DNA of 64,000 bases from assembly GCF_051020955.1 (NCBI RefSeq), contig NC_135019.1, positions 12,111,501 to 12,175,500 on the forward strand. Reading direction: 5' to 3'. Positions 44,299-58,011 of this stretch are shown here, piece by piece (position 1 is the stretch's first letter; every line of letters starts with the position of its first letter). The DNA is from Megalopta genalis. Taxonomy: Eukaryota > Arthropoda > Insecta > Hymenoptera > Halictidae. The position numbers and the translations under genes were made by a program. The notes beneath the pieces were generated by a model, which was not told where the DNA came from, searched no databases, and saw only the letters and a program-made list of their open reading frames with translations.

Positions 44299-44536
44299 GC
44301 GTGAGAGGCAAAATGTCGAACGAAGAGTTTTAGCCCTGATCGCAATTTTGTCTGTCACGTGAAAGTATTCTAGCGCAACAGGTTGCCTCGAATTCAAATC
44401 GCAGAATCATAAAAGCAGAGGGAAAAGTGTCGAACGAAGATTTTTAGCTCTGATCGCAATTTGGCCTGTCTTTGTAAAAATACTCTAGCGCTACAGGTTG
44501 CTTTAAATTGAAATCGCAGAATCATAAAAGCGGAGG
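44299..44536. repeat. Tandem duplication, about 115 bp x2
   Basis: GTGTCGAACGAAGA, CTGATCGCAATTT, CTCTAGCGC and ATCGCAGAATCATAAAAGC recur in each copy. Confidence 0.9.
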
Positions 44537-44649
44537 AAAGGATTGGTTTCGCCCGGCTTTCGAGGTTCTCGCATGCCGCGCGTCGGCGATTGCGGTTAGA
44601 TAAGATCGTGTTGGGAAGGAGAACGAAGGATTTGACGAATCGTACGGCG

Positions 44650-45000
44650 AATAATTATTTCTGCGAAAGATAAAGCTCCGTTAGCACGCCCGCTGATTTT
44701 TCCTGTCCCAGCGCGGCCTCGTATCGCGGCGGCTGCTCGTTACTCGGCTCGCTCGTGCTCGTGCTCTCGTGCTCGTGCTCGTACTCGCACGCTTGTGAAT
44801 GGCGTATAGAACCTCCTTTCTGTCTCTCATCCCGCTCCCCTCGCCCGTTCTTTCCCTTTTTCTCTCTTTCTTCGGGCCGTCCGTCCGCCATTTCCGTTCG
44901 TCTCCGTCCCTCCACGGAGGAACCCGGACGAAAGAGCGAAACGCTCCGTACGAAGCGAGCCGCGGTCAACGGAGCGAACAGGCGAATTAAAGCGCACCAA
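44650..45000. promoter_or_regulatory. CpG-rich island inside Lasp intron 1
   Basis: A CpG-rich block with a CTCGTG hexamer repeat at 44748-44790 and pyrimidine-rich stretches, standing out from the AT-rich intron. It could be an alternative promoter or enhancer. Position and composition are the only evidence. Confidence 0.3.
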
Positions 45001-45025
45001 GGAATAATTAAAAGCGAGGCGAAGC

Positions 45026-45490
45026 TTAACCCTGTGCGCTCCGCGCGCGGTTTTTCGTTTTTACTCTCGACAAGGCGCGCCGGCGTGCATCGGCGTGCTC
45101 CTCCAACCGAGTCTACAGTGCTTCCAAAATGTAAGCCGAAGGTGCCTAACACGAGTGCCTATCGTAATAATTTTGGTCTTATTTCGAAGCTCGGGACCTC
45201 TACTCTCGTCGTGCATAGTTCATTTTCTCCTAAACCCCTTGCGGGAGCAAGGGTTTTTTTTTCTTCCCAATTACGATGACTAGAAGTTTCTCGATTTTAA
45301 CAATTTCATAGAAGAAGCAGAAAATTTGTATTTATCGCGTGCCTACATTTCCGTGGATACTTAACAATTGCGGAGAAAAGAATAGAATCTTATTGCAACT
45401 TTAAGGAGCGGAATAACATTCACGCTTAACAGGTTCCTACTAGAAATCTCCATTACAAGTTAGACTCGTCGAGGTACGACAAGGGGTTAA
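45026..45490. mobile_element. TTAA MITE related to the one at 8333-8765
   Basis: TTAACCCTGTGCGCTCCGC at the left, CGTCGAGGTACGACAAGGGGTTAA at the right, bordered by TTAA. The inner right half matches the copy at 8333-8765 but has no 30-bp minisatellite. Confidence 0.65.
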
Positions 45491-45862
45491 CACCGAAGCT
45501 ACCAGCAATAAAAGTGACCGACGCGTAATACTTTACAAGAAACATAAGACTGAATTTATTTAAACTTTCTGGCATTTTTATTATTCAATTATTTTCTGCG
45601 GAATGGTAGGTTTGGTAGGTTTAGTGTTAAATCTTGCGATAATGGTCGATGGGAAACTGAACACGAGATTCTGCTCGAAAATTCTGCCGATTCAGAAGGC
45701 CCTCAAGATTTTGAACGATTTTTCTTCCGGATCGAGCTATCATTGTTTCGATGATCGAAGTTTCTTTTTTAAAATGACTACTTAAATATTGTTGTACGAT
45801 TTTTCTAGGCTATTCTATGCAAGAGAAATGGGGAACGGATACGGTAGTTCGACGCGATTTCC

Positions 45863-46632
45863 GATACTTGAATTTTCTATGTTCAGTAAATTCTCCCTAA
45901 TTGATAGTCAGATTGTTCACAAAAATGGACAATTCGGGAAGAGGAGATACGATTATCCGGCTCGTTTTTATAGTCACCGATTGTCAACGACTATAAAAAC
46001 GAACCACAAGGCTCGAATAATCGTATCTCCTCTTCCAAAATTGATACTTGAATTTTCTATGTTCAGTAAATTCTCCCCAATTGATAGTCAGATTGTTCGC
46101 AAAAATGGACAATTCGGGAAGAGGAGATACGATTATCCGGCTCGTTTTTGTAGTCCCTGATTGTCAACGACAATAAAAACGAACCACAAGGCTCGAATAA
46201 TCGTGTCTCCTCTTCCAAAATTGATACTTGAATTTTCTATGTTCAGTAAATTCTCCCCAATTGATAGTCAGATTGTTCGCAAAAATGGACAATTCGGGAA
46301 TAGGAGATACGATTATCCGGCTCGTTTTTGTAGTCACCGATTGTCAACGACTATAAAAACGAACCACAAGGCTCGAATAATCGTATCTCCTCTTCCAAAA
46401 TTGATACTTGAATTTTCTATGTTCAGTAAATTCTCCCCAATTGGCGCTCGTACTGTGCACAAAAATGGACAATTCGGGAAGAGGAGATACGATTATCCGG
46501 CTCGTTTTTATAGTCACCGATTGTCAACAATTTCAAAAACGAACCACAAGGCTCGAATAATCGTATCTCCTCGTCCCAAGTTGTCCATTTTCGTGCACAA
46601 TCTGAGCGCGAATTAGAAAGAAATTACTGTAA
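45863..46632. repeat. 180-bp tandem array of family A MITE, 4 units
   Basis: GATACTTGAATTTTCTATG starts units at 45863, 46043, 46223 and 46403, exactly 180 bp apart. Each unit is almost a whole palindromic family A element (GGACAATTCGGGAAGAGG and inverse CCTCTTCC). The array ends with a normal right terminus, GAAAGAAATTACTG. Because 180 is a multiple of three, a frame stays open through it; I do not call it a gene. Confidence 0.93.
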
Positions 46633-48652
46633 TTCCAATTAAACGCTCCCAGAAGAATGAAAATCTTTGTTTCGGGCTTGTGTGTGTGAAATTCGCGGGG
46701 ATAAGTTTCGAGCGATGCCAGTCGCGTAAGAACGGCCACGCTGTATACGCTCCGTTCTGCTATACAGGGTGTTGCAACAGTATCGATTACAACCAGACTG
46801 CAGAAACGAATTCTGCAAACTCACCTTACCTCGACGAATAGCTCCGGCCGAAAGAGATGAAACAAGTTAACGATATTCAACGAAACTCCTTCGCTCGGAA
46901 GTAGATATTATGCACCGTCGCTTTCGCTACGGTCGACCAGAAAGCAGTTCCGTTATAATTATAAATAGAAGATCGTGACGTAGGATTTTCTATCTGTGAA
47001 TTGAAGACGGGTTATCTTCGTCGGCTGGCTAAATTCGATAAAATGAGCTCCGAAGAGAAACTTCATTGATTCCTATGCCTATCACGCATCCGTGCGATTG
47101 GACTGCGGATTTGATGCATTCACGGCGAAATTGGTATTTGCAATTTCAAATAGCAGATACATTGAGAGAATTTCAAAATTATTAATATAGTTATTATATA
47201 TACTAAGTATTAATAATTAATTAATAACCGATTAGGGCCATTGAAGTGGACGTTATTTCATTTACACGCAAATTACGCGCTGATAGCATAAAATAATGCA
47301 GAACGATAGACATACGTATACCACAATAATTAATATGACAATAATATATTAATATAATATAAATATAAATAATAATATATTAGTAACTATATTATTAATT
47401 AATTATCGATATAGTTATTAATATAATTATAATATAGTTACTAATAATAATTAATGTGACAGTAATATATTAATTATTATATTATCGTCAACCTATTAAA
47501 GTTATCGAAGAAAGAAAAAACTTGCTATTTAATTTATATTTCTTGCAATTGATGCAGACAACTTTTATTTCGCATCAAAATCCTTGGTCTACGTGCGTCT
47601 ATCGTTCTGCATTATTTTATGCTATCAAACGCAGCGCGTAATTTGCGTGTAAATAAAATAACATCCACTTCAATGACTCTAATCGGTTGTTTATATTCTA
47701 ATTAGTTGTATCGCAGACTGCAGTACGTTGTACGGTTGTTGCTGCCATTAGTACTTTCGTCGGAGCGGTTCATTATTTGTTCGATCTCGCCGTAATCGAG
47801 AGAACGCCGCGCTCGAATAGCGTCTTGTTTCGACTTACCCGACCCGCATATGCGCCAGACGCATCCTGGTGTAGCGGCAATTAATCCACGTCCCGAATTA
47901 AGGCGTGGCCGTGAAAAAATCATTTATTTGGCCGCGCGTTTCGGGCATCCGCGAGAGCACGCCGACGCTACGAAAGCTTTCCGAAGCCGGACCTCCGGTC
48001 GGCGGAAACCACCGACCATGATTTTCTCTTTGAAACTGGTATCCTTATCTGACCGGTAATGCTTAGAGGCCGGCTCCGTCCGCCGGCGTTGACATTTGAA
48101 TTTTAAATTAAACGCCAACGATCGAATCTTAATTCGGAGATTAACGCGCGACTGGAATCGACGAAATTCGAACTTGAACTTGGCTGTCGAAATTTAAACT
48201 CGAACTCGCTCGTTGAAAGTCGCGTTTGAATTTGATCGTTGAAGATGAAGGACTTCGATCGGCATAGTTTCGACTGAAATAAAAAAATTCGAAGCTTGAT
48301 TTGTCAATTTTTAATCTCCTCGCTCGAATCGGATTCGAATCTAGTCGTCATTGTTGAAATTCGAAGTCGCGCGCGCGGCGATGTTTCAATTTCAATTTAA
48401 TCGTTCTGCTTCGAATCCGAACATAATCGCTGCAATTTTAATACTTTCTCGACCGCGCGTCGAAAACCTCGAAAATTTCATAAAATTAAAGTATTTTGTT
48501 CGATGGCATTAAAATTGCGAAGCAATCTTATATGTGGCGACGATTACTTCTTCAACATTCGTACCTCGTGCAAATCCAAATAAAATTAAGAAATTATAAT
48601 GTTGATTAGCGTAACAATTCATTCTTAGAAATTACATTTCTAACGATTACCC

Positions 48653-49012
48653 ACATACGGCTGATGCGCAGTCAAAGTGTTAACAAGGTTTAATTAAATC
48701 TGTGTGTGTGTTTTTTTTATAAAGGAAGAAAAAGTATTCAATAAATTGCGACAATTAATTACGATTGATCGATGACAAAAAACAAGTAAGCAGAACAAGG
48801 GCCAAGCGACTTAATTTAAAACGATTCTGTTATCTACATACGGCTTTGACGCGCAGTCAAAGTGTTAACAGGATTTAATCAAGTCTGTGGTTTTTTATAA
48901 AGGAAGAAGAAGTATTCAATAGATTGCGACAATTAATTACGACTGATCGATGAGCAAAAAGAAAAAGTAAACAGAACGAGGACCAAGCGACTTAATTTAA
49001 AACGAGGCGATC
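48653..49012. repeat. Tandem duplication, about 180 bp x2
   Basis: ACATACGGCT, GCGCAGTCAAAGTGTTAACA, GACAATTAATTACGA and GCGACTTAATTTAAAACGA appear in the same order in both halves, with about 10 percent difference. Confidence 0.9.
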
Positions 49013-49930
49013 TATCCATTCGGTTGGCTAAGTGTCCAAATTTAAAGCGAAATTTGACTGGCACAGATTTGCATTCGATAGATTGCAATTCGATTTCGCG
49101 TTCGAATCGAGTCTCGCCGCGTTCGGAACGTTGTCGGAAAGTTCCACGAGCTCGACAGGCGGGAAAAGATCAGTGCAGAGCCGCAAAAAGGGTGCTAAGA
49201 AACGTATCCTTCCGTTCGAAAGCGAACTTTTCCTTCGGCCGTGTCGCAGCACGGTTTATGAATCCCAAGAATAACAGAGCGTTCGGTGAAATTGTAATCG
49301 AATTCCAGCCGGAGGTTGCCCGTTGCGTGGGTCTCGCGTACGATTGCAACAGGTGGGAGTCATTCGCAACCTGTTGCGCCTACGTCGCCGTATCAAAAAT
49401 ACGTCGATCCACGCCACCGCGAACGTTTTCGGTCTCCCGTGGCGTCGGAACCCACTCCCACGATTTCCGGTTCGCACGATCCGCGAACGTTTCTATTATC
49501 GCGTCCTCTTCCTCGAGTTACTTTTCCCGTCCCAGCCTCGTTTAACAGAAACCGATCGGCACGAAACGGTTTGCGATAAGCCGTTCGGTTTATTAATCAA
49601 TCAAGCAAGAACTGTCAATTAAAGGACCGGGATACATCAAATCCCTCGCAGGAACTCGTTCGACCAGCTCGCGCGATTTCGAGCAATTAAATTCTGCGGG
49701 ACAGGTCCGCGCAGTTTGGCTAACGATACAGTCGGCTTTAATCGTCACAGGACCACAATATCTTTTTCCAGTGTAAGATATTGTTAAACGATGCTTCTAA
49801 TAACATCGGAAAGGAACTTCGAGTTCGTGAACCCTTTGCGGACGAGCATTTTTAAGATATTAAAAATATTTCGTTAAGAGAGAACGGGATTATGTGCCAA
49901 ACATTTTAACGATACGAAAAACGAACAATA

Positions 49931-50480
49931 TAGGGTATCCCAGAATTATTGTACAAGTGGGAAATGAGGGGTTCCTGAGGTCATTTGAAGCAACTATTTC
50001 CTTAGCGAAAATGCAATCCGCGGCTTTGTTTACGAGTTATTAACGAAAAACGCTGACCAATGAGAGGCGGACTCGCCCAGCGCTAGGCGGCCGAGCCAAT
50101 CGGCGGAACTGAGCTTCGACTGCTCGTTGGCTCGGCCGCCTCGCGCCAGCTAAGCTTGCGCGAGCCGACGGCGCCAGCGGTCGAATCTCAGCACACCTGG
50201 CGCGAGGCGGCCGAGCCAACGGCGCCAGCGGTCGAGGCGGTCGAATCCCAGCTCAGGTAGCGCGAGGCGGCCGAATGAATGAGCGGAACTGGGCTACGTC
50301 TGCTCGTTGGCTCGGTCGCCCAGCGCCGGCCGAGCTCGCTTCTCATTGGTCAGTGGTTTTTCGTTAATAACTCATAAACGAAACCGCGGATTGCATCTTC
50401 GCTAAGGAAAAAGTTGCTTCAAATGACCTCAGGAACCTCTCATTTTCCGCTTGTACAATAATTTTGGGACATCCAGTATA
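49931..50480. mobile_element. Family C MITE copy 5, variant ends
   Basis: Ends AGGGTATCCCAGAATTATTG and CAATAATTTTGGGACATCC, a variant of the family C terminus. The core is longest here, with several GAGGCGGCCGAGCCAACGG / CCAGCGGTCGA units in both directions. Arms are GTTTACGAGTTATTAACG and its inverse. Confidence 0.85.
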
Positions 50481-50697
50481 GAGTAAATTATCTCTAATTA
50501 TCTCTCAGCTTGCAAAGAAAAAAAGTTTCGGAAGAGGAGATACGATTGTTCGAGCCTCGCGGCTCATTTTTATATTCGCCGATTGACAACAATTATAAAA
50601 ACATGTCGCAAGACTCGAGTGTTCGTATCTCTTTTTCCCGAACTGTTAATTTTTCTTTACAAGCTGGGGGACAATCGAAGAGAATTTACTGTATTCC
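50478..50697. mobile_element. Family A MITE copy
   Basis: TATAGAGTAAATTATCTCTAATT to GAAGAGAATTTACTGTA, with inner arms TTTCGGAAGAGGAGATACG / CGTATCTCTTTTTCCCGAA. It directly abuts the family C element. Confidence 0.8.
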
Positions 50698-51956
50698 GAT
50701 CTTTTGTTACGTACATAATGAAATTATATGCTCACACCTTCTGAAATAATAGACACAGTTCTGATACATCAATATGTCTACATTCGTCCTCAAAAGGTTA
50801 TAGAAACCTTAGAAAGCATTTCTCATTTTACTCGAAAGATGTTCAAAGTCTCAAACAATTAGCCATCTTCGCATAAACACTCGTGTAACACGTTTAATTG
50901 CCATACAAGTTGTTAACTTTCTTTTCTTCCACGCTGCGAAACTTCGAACCGTGGCGCATTTAACCGACTTTTATACTTAATTGTCTTGACGACTGACCGC
51001 TTTGTTATGCTACAGGACTTCGAGGAAAAATTAGAATTTAGAGCATGACAACGTCGGGTTTCCCAAGCCCCGGCGGGATTCTGGTTACAAATGAAATTAC
51101 TGGCACCGGCCGGTTTATCGGGATTTTTATGTAAGATGCCTCTAATTGCCATGAATTTCCGCGGGGCTCGATTATTTTTAGAAGGTTGCACGATCGGGTA
51201 ACAAACGGTCTGAGGCAACAGCCGGGAATTCGTCGGGAATAGAAGCCTTTTACTTTCTCGGATCCCTGAATCGCGCGGTTCCAGCCATTAGAAATTTCTG
51301 TTATGCCAACGATGCGACGCGGCATCCGGTTGTTTCCCACTGTCTATTGCGAAAGCGCGTATAATTATTCTGCGTACGCTGGTAACATCCACTAGACACC
51401 TCATACCAGGAAAAAAATGGTCTCCTCGTTGTGTATTACGAACGTCGTGCGCGCGTCACGATACAACGTAACCGGCCGCAGAAAAAAAAAAGGAAAAAAA
51501 GAAAGAACCAGGAATGTCGTCCCGTGAATCTCCTTCACGGCGAAATTTATCGATGACCTATCTGTTTGTCGCTATGCGAGAGTCATGAGTTCATTTTATT
51601 ATCCAATCTGCCAATTATCTCTTGAAAGGAATCGTTGCAGTTGCGGGTACGCGTACACCATTGTTGCACAATATTGTAATAGTTAATTATATTGTAATAT
51701 TATAATTAGTGTTGCACAAATTTGTAATAATTTAAAACAATTTAACAATAATTTCATTAATCGTTTTGTTTAATAATTATAATAGTGAAATAATTTTCGG
51801 TCATGAGTATATTTTTATTCAGAAAACAAGTTTTAATTCAGAAGACAAACAAAGGAATATTTTTAACACGAATAGTTGCATCTGTAGTATTTTTATTAAA
51901 ATCCTTTTTATCGAAGCTTTCAAGCAAATAATTAATTCATTAGTTAATTATAAAAT

Positions 51957-52148
51957 ATAAATATAAAATATAAAAATAAATATAAATACGTAATATAAAT
52001 ATAAAAATAAATATAAATACGTAATATAAATATAAAAATAAATATAAATACGTAATATAAATATAAAAATAAATATAAATACGTAATATAAATATAAAAA
52101 TAAATATAAATACGTAATATAAATATAAAAATAAATATAAATATAATT
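51957..52148. repeat. 31-bp AT minisatellite
   Basis: AATACGTAATATAAATATAAA recurs with the ACG at 51988, 52019, 52050, 52081 and 52112, a 31-bp period. Overlapping Ile/Tyr/Phe-rich frames on the minus strand are artefacts of this repeat. Confidence 0.95.
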
Positions 52149-52838
52149 TGTTCGACTTTGAAAACAAAGTGTTTCTTCCACACATATTCTACAGTTTATC
52201 GTAAATGATCTGTTGCTACAAATGGTTGATAATTTCCTTACAATGTAGAATATATTTCGCAGGAAGAGAAGCCTGGGAATAACAGCGCGGCCGAATAATA
52301 GTAATCTCGCAAGAGCATAATCAGTCGTTAAATAACCGCGATCGGTAGAAGAATGCCGGACGTTGCACTCGACGAAGAAAGTGCATCGCGGGAAATTGGA
52401 TCAGCTGGTAAAAGTGCGCAGAGCGGAATTATGTCTATCGAGACCGAATCTAAGCGCATGCATGGCCGTCGTCGAAAGTGAAAGCACGAGATCGTATTAT
52501 AGCAAATTTGCCGGATTATGCCGCGGCTCGTCCGCTGCAACAATGACAGTCGAATGATCTTCGGCGACCTTTGCGACCCGTTAAATATCAAACGTACCAC
52601 GCTATCGCCAGCGTGCCGAATTGCAGTCTGCCGCGTTAACTTTAGCCTGTTATCCAGCGAAAATATTTTCTGCTGATCCATGCTCGCTCTTGTTTGCAAC
52701 ATCGATCGTGCGACGTCACGTTCATCGATTTACAGAATTTTAGCAGAATTTTAACCATCCAAACGCGGGCAATGCGGAATTCGCGTTCTATATATTTCCT
52801 ACAATTTAGCAGAAAGAAACTAAATTCGAAGGATTATA

Positions 52839-53160
52839 AATTCTAAAAAATCTTAAATTCTAAATTTTAAAAAGCTTTAAATATTATATTAAATTTCGAA
52901 GAACTTTAAATTTTAGATTTTAAAGAATTTTAAAACCTAAGTTCTAAAAAATATTAAATTCTAAATTCTAAAAAATCTTGAATTCTAAATTTTAAAAAAC
53001 TTTAAATATTAAATTTCAAAGAATTTAAAATTCTAGATTTTAAAGAATTTTAGAACCTAAGTTCTAAATAATTTTCAATTCTAAATTTTAAAAAATTTAA
53101 AATTCTAAATATATTTAAAAATTTTAAATATTAACAAATTTTCAGTTTTCAATTTTTTAA
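52839..53160. repeat. About 125-bp AT-rich tandem repeat, 2.5 units
   Basis: AAAAAATCTTAAATTCTAAA at about 52845 returns as AAAAAATCTTGAATTCTAAA at about 52970, with GAATTTTAAAACCTAAGTTC / GAATTTTAGAACCTAAGTTC in each. Built from smaller AAATTCTAAA words. Confidence 0.85.
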
Positions 53161-55049
53161 AGTTTTACTTGTTTTTCTTTGTATATCCTATTTAATCTAA
53201 TTCTTAGGAAGCATCAGCATAACGAATAAAACTGGCCCGCGATTTCACACCGAGTGGGAGGGTTAAACTGTTTCAAGACCTTTATTTAATGAACCAGAAG
53301 TGCAGGAAAAAAATTGCAGTTCGGTTACGGAACCGAACGAAACATTTTAATTCGAGTTTGCAGTAGAGGAATGAACTTTCGTCAATTTAGCTCTCGTTGT
53401 CGGTGTAATTGGCGGCTCGGATCGTTCGTCGGTAGAACGAACTTATTCATTTCGCCGAAGGAACAGTTTTTCTCCCGGACAAATTATGGTATAAATCACG
53501 ATACGAGTTATAAACTGTGGTTCCGCCTGGCAGATATCACGGGGCCTCGCCAGATAAGCGAGCACAAGCGAAGAATATATATATATGTATATCGCGAAAA
53601 GAATCAACAGCGACCCCTAACATCATTATACATTTGATTCGTACAATTAATCTTCTCGATAAGATTCCAGATAGATTGAGGCACTTATGCGCGCGCCTCT
53701 TTACCCGGGAATAATACAGGCAGATTAAACATAATTGACCACTTTAACAAATGTATGCAGCGAAACTGTTCAATTATTTTTTAATGCCTGCTTCGCATAA
53801 AAGGAAACAAAATCCTTGGTCTCGGGGCCCCCGTTAAACATAAATTAGCAAACACCATGCTCCGTATGCTCTAAATAAATACATATATCGTGTTCTCGAG
53901 GGTAAGAAGAAGAGGATACTTCGGGAATTTTTTTATACGAAACAAATGAACAGATCGATTGCAAACTTCGCGGATGCGTTTGTCAATCTTTAGAGGATAT
54001 ACGCAAATTATTTGATCGCAAAAGAACGATTTTATCCAAAGTTATGGCCGTTCGATAGGGGAAAATCAGTCAGAAAATCAATCGTTGTAGCAAGTTTATT
54101 GCGATTGCTTATTTATTGCAATATTAGTGAAAATACAAATAAAATAAATATAATATATAATATGAAATATATATTAATAAAATAAAAACGTAAATAATTA
54201 TTACGACAAATCTGCATAATAGCGTGAAAAATGCACGAATAATTGTTCTCTCCTTTGCGACATATTTTAGGCACAGGCTTCTCGAAGTGGTCGCAACAAC
54301 TGGTTAAATGGAAAGATCGAAAGATTTACGATCTGTACGACCATAATCGTTACAAGTTACTATTGCGGGAATATAAAATTGCGAAAATCAGGGAGAAGCG
54401 AGAGGAGTATGATTTATTTCGAAGCGAATCGAAGAGGCACGTTGAATTCTTCATTACAGAGAAAAATAAAACGGCGATGCGGGACGAACTCGCGGATCGT
54501 GAAAAATAAAGACACGCGGAGCAAAGTGGAGCGAGAATAAATCACGGTTGACCCAGGTACCGCAGGAACGGGTTCACGGGCTCGGAATCGGACGCGAAAC
54601 ATTGTTAGGCCTCATGTCCATATTTGATTCTGGCCGGCGCGTGTTAAACAGCCGTCTTGCGAAACGAGGACCGGGCTGTTGCACGAAAAACATTCCAAAA
54701 ACGAGTGAAAGTGCTCCCTGTCGACGTTCCGCGCGACACCGCGGACTGTTTGTAAATATTACCTGGCCGGTACGAGGCCCGGGTGCAAATATTGTAATTG
54801 AGTAATCGAGCCGTATCGGCGTGGAAACCTCGGTGCGCCTCGCGTAATCGCTCGATTACGCGAATTCTATCCCGCGTTCGCCGGCGATGCGACGAGCTTC
54901 GACGAACGCTCGCCTACGGAATCGTTACCTTTATCTTTATCACGGAATCCGGCGACGATTCAATCGACTGCCTCTGCACGCCGGCGTGAACATTTATTTT
55001 ATTCCTCGCGATCAGACTTTGGCAAACATTTTACAATACATCGGATAAA

Positions 55050-55256
55050 TTAATCCTTTGCACTCGAAGCTGTTTCAACTGTAAATCTAGAATAATTTTT
55101 CTGGCTTATAGTATTGTTATTTTATATGACAAAGTGCATTTTATGCCCTTAACAATTATTTAAATTTAAATTTTGTTAATATAAAAATTATCTTAGAACC
55201 TGATATAACAAATTTTAATGGTGTCTCAGAGTCACCACTCGACTGCAAAGGGTTAA
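55050..55256. mobile_element. TTAA MITE, family F copy 6 (empty-site copy)
   Basis: TTAATCCTTTGCACTCGAAG at the left, CACTCGACTGCAAAGGGTTAA at the right. It matches family F copy 5 on both sides of its piggyBac insert, with a single TTAA at 55176-55179 where copy 5 is interrupted. Confidence 0.88.
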
Positions 55257-56059
55257 AAAATATTTTTATATTCTCCTGGATTTATTGGAATCATCGAAAG
55301 AAGACATATATTTTTATTGAATTATTATTCCTTAAAATCGATTCAGAAACTTTGTTTTGCACGAACATCCGCTATCTAGCGATAAGCATTAACGAATACA
55401 ACTTTATTCGACTAAAATTTTTATTCTAATAAATTATCTAGATAACAATTTATCCGATTGAGATTTTATTAAAACAAAAATTCATCCGAATAAGGAGTTA
55501 TTATAATATAATATTATAATATATATTCGAATAAAAATTTATTTCTACAGGAATTGATTCGGAAAACTATCGATTTGAACAAAAATGATAGAATATAGAG
55601 TGTTTTTGCATAGTTTATTGATTTATTAGTATCGTAATAGAAATTATAGTAAAACGAACATCGATATTAGTCCAAAATGTGATGAAAAACCGCGTTGGAT
55701 ATATCGACGGAATGAAAATTTAATTTTCTTTCATAAAATCGACATTGTTTTTATTATAATCTAAAATATATATACGTACTTATGCGTTATAGTTTAATTA
55801 TGATTAACTTCGAAATAGGTTCAGAAAATCATATCAATTTCCTGGCATCTTTTCAAATGTACTCGTAATCAATTTTCTGCAAGCGTCCTAATATTTTTGA
55901 ACCTAAAAATCTCTGTTCTGTCGTTCACGATGTCCAAATTACGAAACAAACTCTTCAACATCAAAAATTTCCAAGAATCTGTTCGCTGAAAGTCAACCGA
56001 AAAAGTAGACAAAAAACTGCACAATGCAAGCGAACGAATCCTCTCGAAAATTTCACGAC

Positions 56060-56280
56060 TACAAAAAATTCTCCCTAATTTTCCTTCAGCTAGTAAACAA
56101 AATAGACAATTTAAAAATTACAAAATACGATTATTCGAGTCTTCGCGCCTCGTTTTTATAATCGTTGACAATCGGCGACTATAAAAATGAGCCGCGAGGC
56201 TCGAATAATCGCATCTCCTCTTCCCAAATTGCCCATTTTCGTTTACAAGCCGAGGGAAAACTAGAGACAATTTACTGTAC
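56060..56280. mobile_element. Family A MITE copy
   Basis: AAAATTCTCCCTAATTTTCC to GAGACAATTTACTGTA; hairpin arms CTCGTTTTTATAATCG and GACTATAAAAATGAGCCGCG. Confidence 0.82.
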
Positions 56281-56282
56281 AC

Positions 56283-56496
56283 TAATGTCTCTCTAATCGA
56301 CGCCCAGATTGGCCACAAAAATGGACAATTTGGGAAGAGGAGATACGATTATTCGAGCCTTGCGGTTTATTGTTATAGTTATAAATTGCCCACGATCATA
56401 AAAACGAGCCGCGAGGCTCGAATAATCGTATCTCCTCTTCCCAAATTATCCATTTTAGTGAACAATCTGAGCGTCAGTATGGGAGACATTACTGTA
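56283..56496. mobile_element. Family A MITE, well preserved
   Basis: TAATGTCTCTCTAATCGACG to GAGACATTACTGTA, with nearly perfect inner arms ATGGACAATTTGGGAAGAGG / CCTCTTCCCAAATTATCCAT. A good type copy of the family. Only a few bp separate it from the copy before. Confidence 0.9.
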
Positions 56497-58011
56497 TTTC
56501 AATTTCCCAAGGATCGTTCCCGGTCAGAATATCGCAGTTGCCGCAGGACGGAATCGAACGATTTGAAAATCGAGCCAGAGTTCGGCCGGCATCTAACTGT
56601 TCCGTGGACGACTCGAAAAGCGGGACCACGGTAATTACCGCTAATCGCGGCCAACTAATTGCAACTAAATTGAAGCAATGAGATCCACGTGCTCGATGGA
56701 GGCGCGGCGCGAACGTCGGGCGTCGCGCCGCGTCGCGTCGAAAGCAACGTCGTCGTCGGCTGGGAACAGTCGTGTTCGTGGCGCGATTAACATTGGCCAA
56801 GCGATACAAATAAGGTACCGTTGCACTCGCTGCACGCCGCATTCCGCCGTCCCGGCTCACGGATTGACACTGACGACCTGCATCGTCTAGAAATCGAAAC
56901 GTGCCGCGTTTGCGAACAAGCTATCGGCGGCGCGAAGCGATACACGCGTCTCCCGTCATTCTTTCCTTTTTCTGCACGCCGAGAATTCCTCAGATCGATC
57001 CACCGGCGTCCTTCCTGCCAGCTTCTTTACCCGGCGAATCGTAGATCATCGCTATCTTTACGACATCGAAATTATTTCTGAAAAGTGTTTCTGCGTCCGT
57101 CCTGTCATCCGAGGCCGGACTTCGCGGATTTTTTCTCCGAGGAATTGAACGACGCACCTGCGGGAAACTCGGCGGACTTATTTGTCTATGTTCGAGGTGC
57201 GTACGTGATTTTTTTTACTTCGTTGGCGTCGAAGTTGTGGTAATTATGCATCGAGAGAGCTTAAATTCTGTCGTTTAGAAAATCATCTACGGTGTGCGAT
57301 CTTTTTGTTTAGAAACTAAATGACGTAGATGTGTCAGACCTGGGAAATTTATTTGTGCATGCTCGAGCTGTGTTTGTGAATTTTTATAGGCTGCTAACTT
57401 TAAAGATGTGATAACAGTTTATTTGGAAAGTTAGCGAAGAAATGAGAAAATCTGAAACATTCTTGTCAAGATTCGAGTTTCAAATGATTTATGCGACGAT
57501 TTTCATCTTGCTTGTTGTAATATATTTTTTTATAGCTGTTTTCAACGTTCAAATCAGCTCGGATTCATGTTTCACATTGTTTTTTACGGACATCGTTTCT
57601 CTGATCGTTAAAGTGCACCCTGTTATAATTTCCGTTCGTCTCATTGTTAACTATCTGCATACTCTTATCCATTTCTACGCGACCGATCTGTAACTTATCG
57701 ATGATTATGTTATTTGTAGAATCGCGTGCAGCCGATTCTGTCTACAGGTTTGCTAAGAACGGAAAATTAGTTGGCGAACAAGTCGATCTAAACGATAACA
57801 GGTGATCGCGTTTAACTATTGATTAGCGGTAGAATGTGGTAACCGTTGGCCAAGTGCACTTTCCGAAACGATCATTAACGCGGATCGGGCCCCGCCTTTC
57901 AGTTTCCGGCCCTCTTGTTTCCCAGGTTTTGCAATGGCGCCGCTCCTCGGGGGAAAATTGAGTCGAGGTGTCGCAATTTCGACCTGCCATTTTCTCGCAA
58001 GAGAGTCGCGG

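Noticed and set aside
45789..46616. Long plus-strand frames across 45789-46616
   Set aside because: A 180-bp tandem MITE array keeps the frame open; the translated text is the transposon arm.
51940..52185. Three overlapping Ile/Tyr/Phe-rich minus-strand frames
   Set aside because: All come from the 31-bp AT minisatellite read in each phase.
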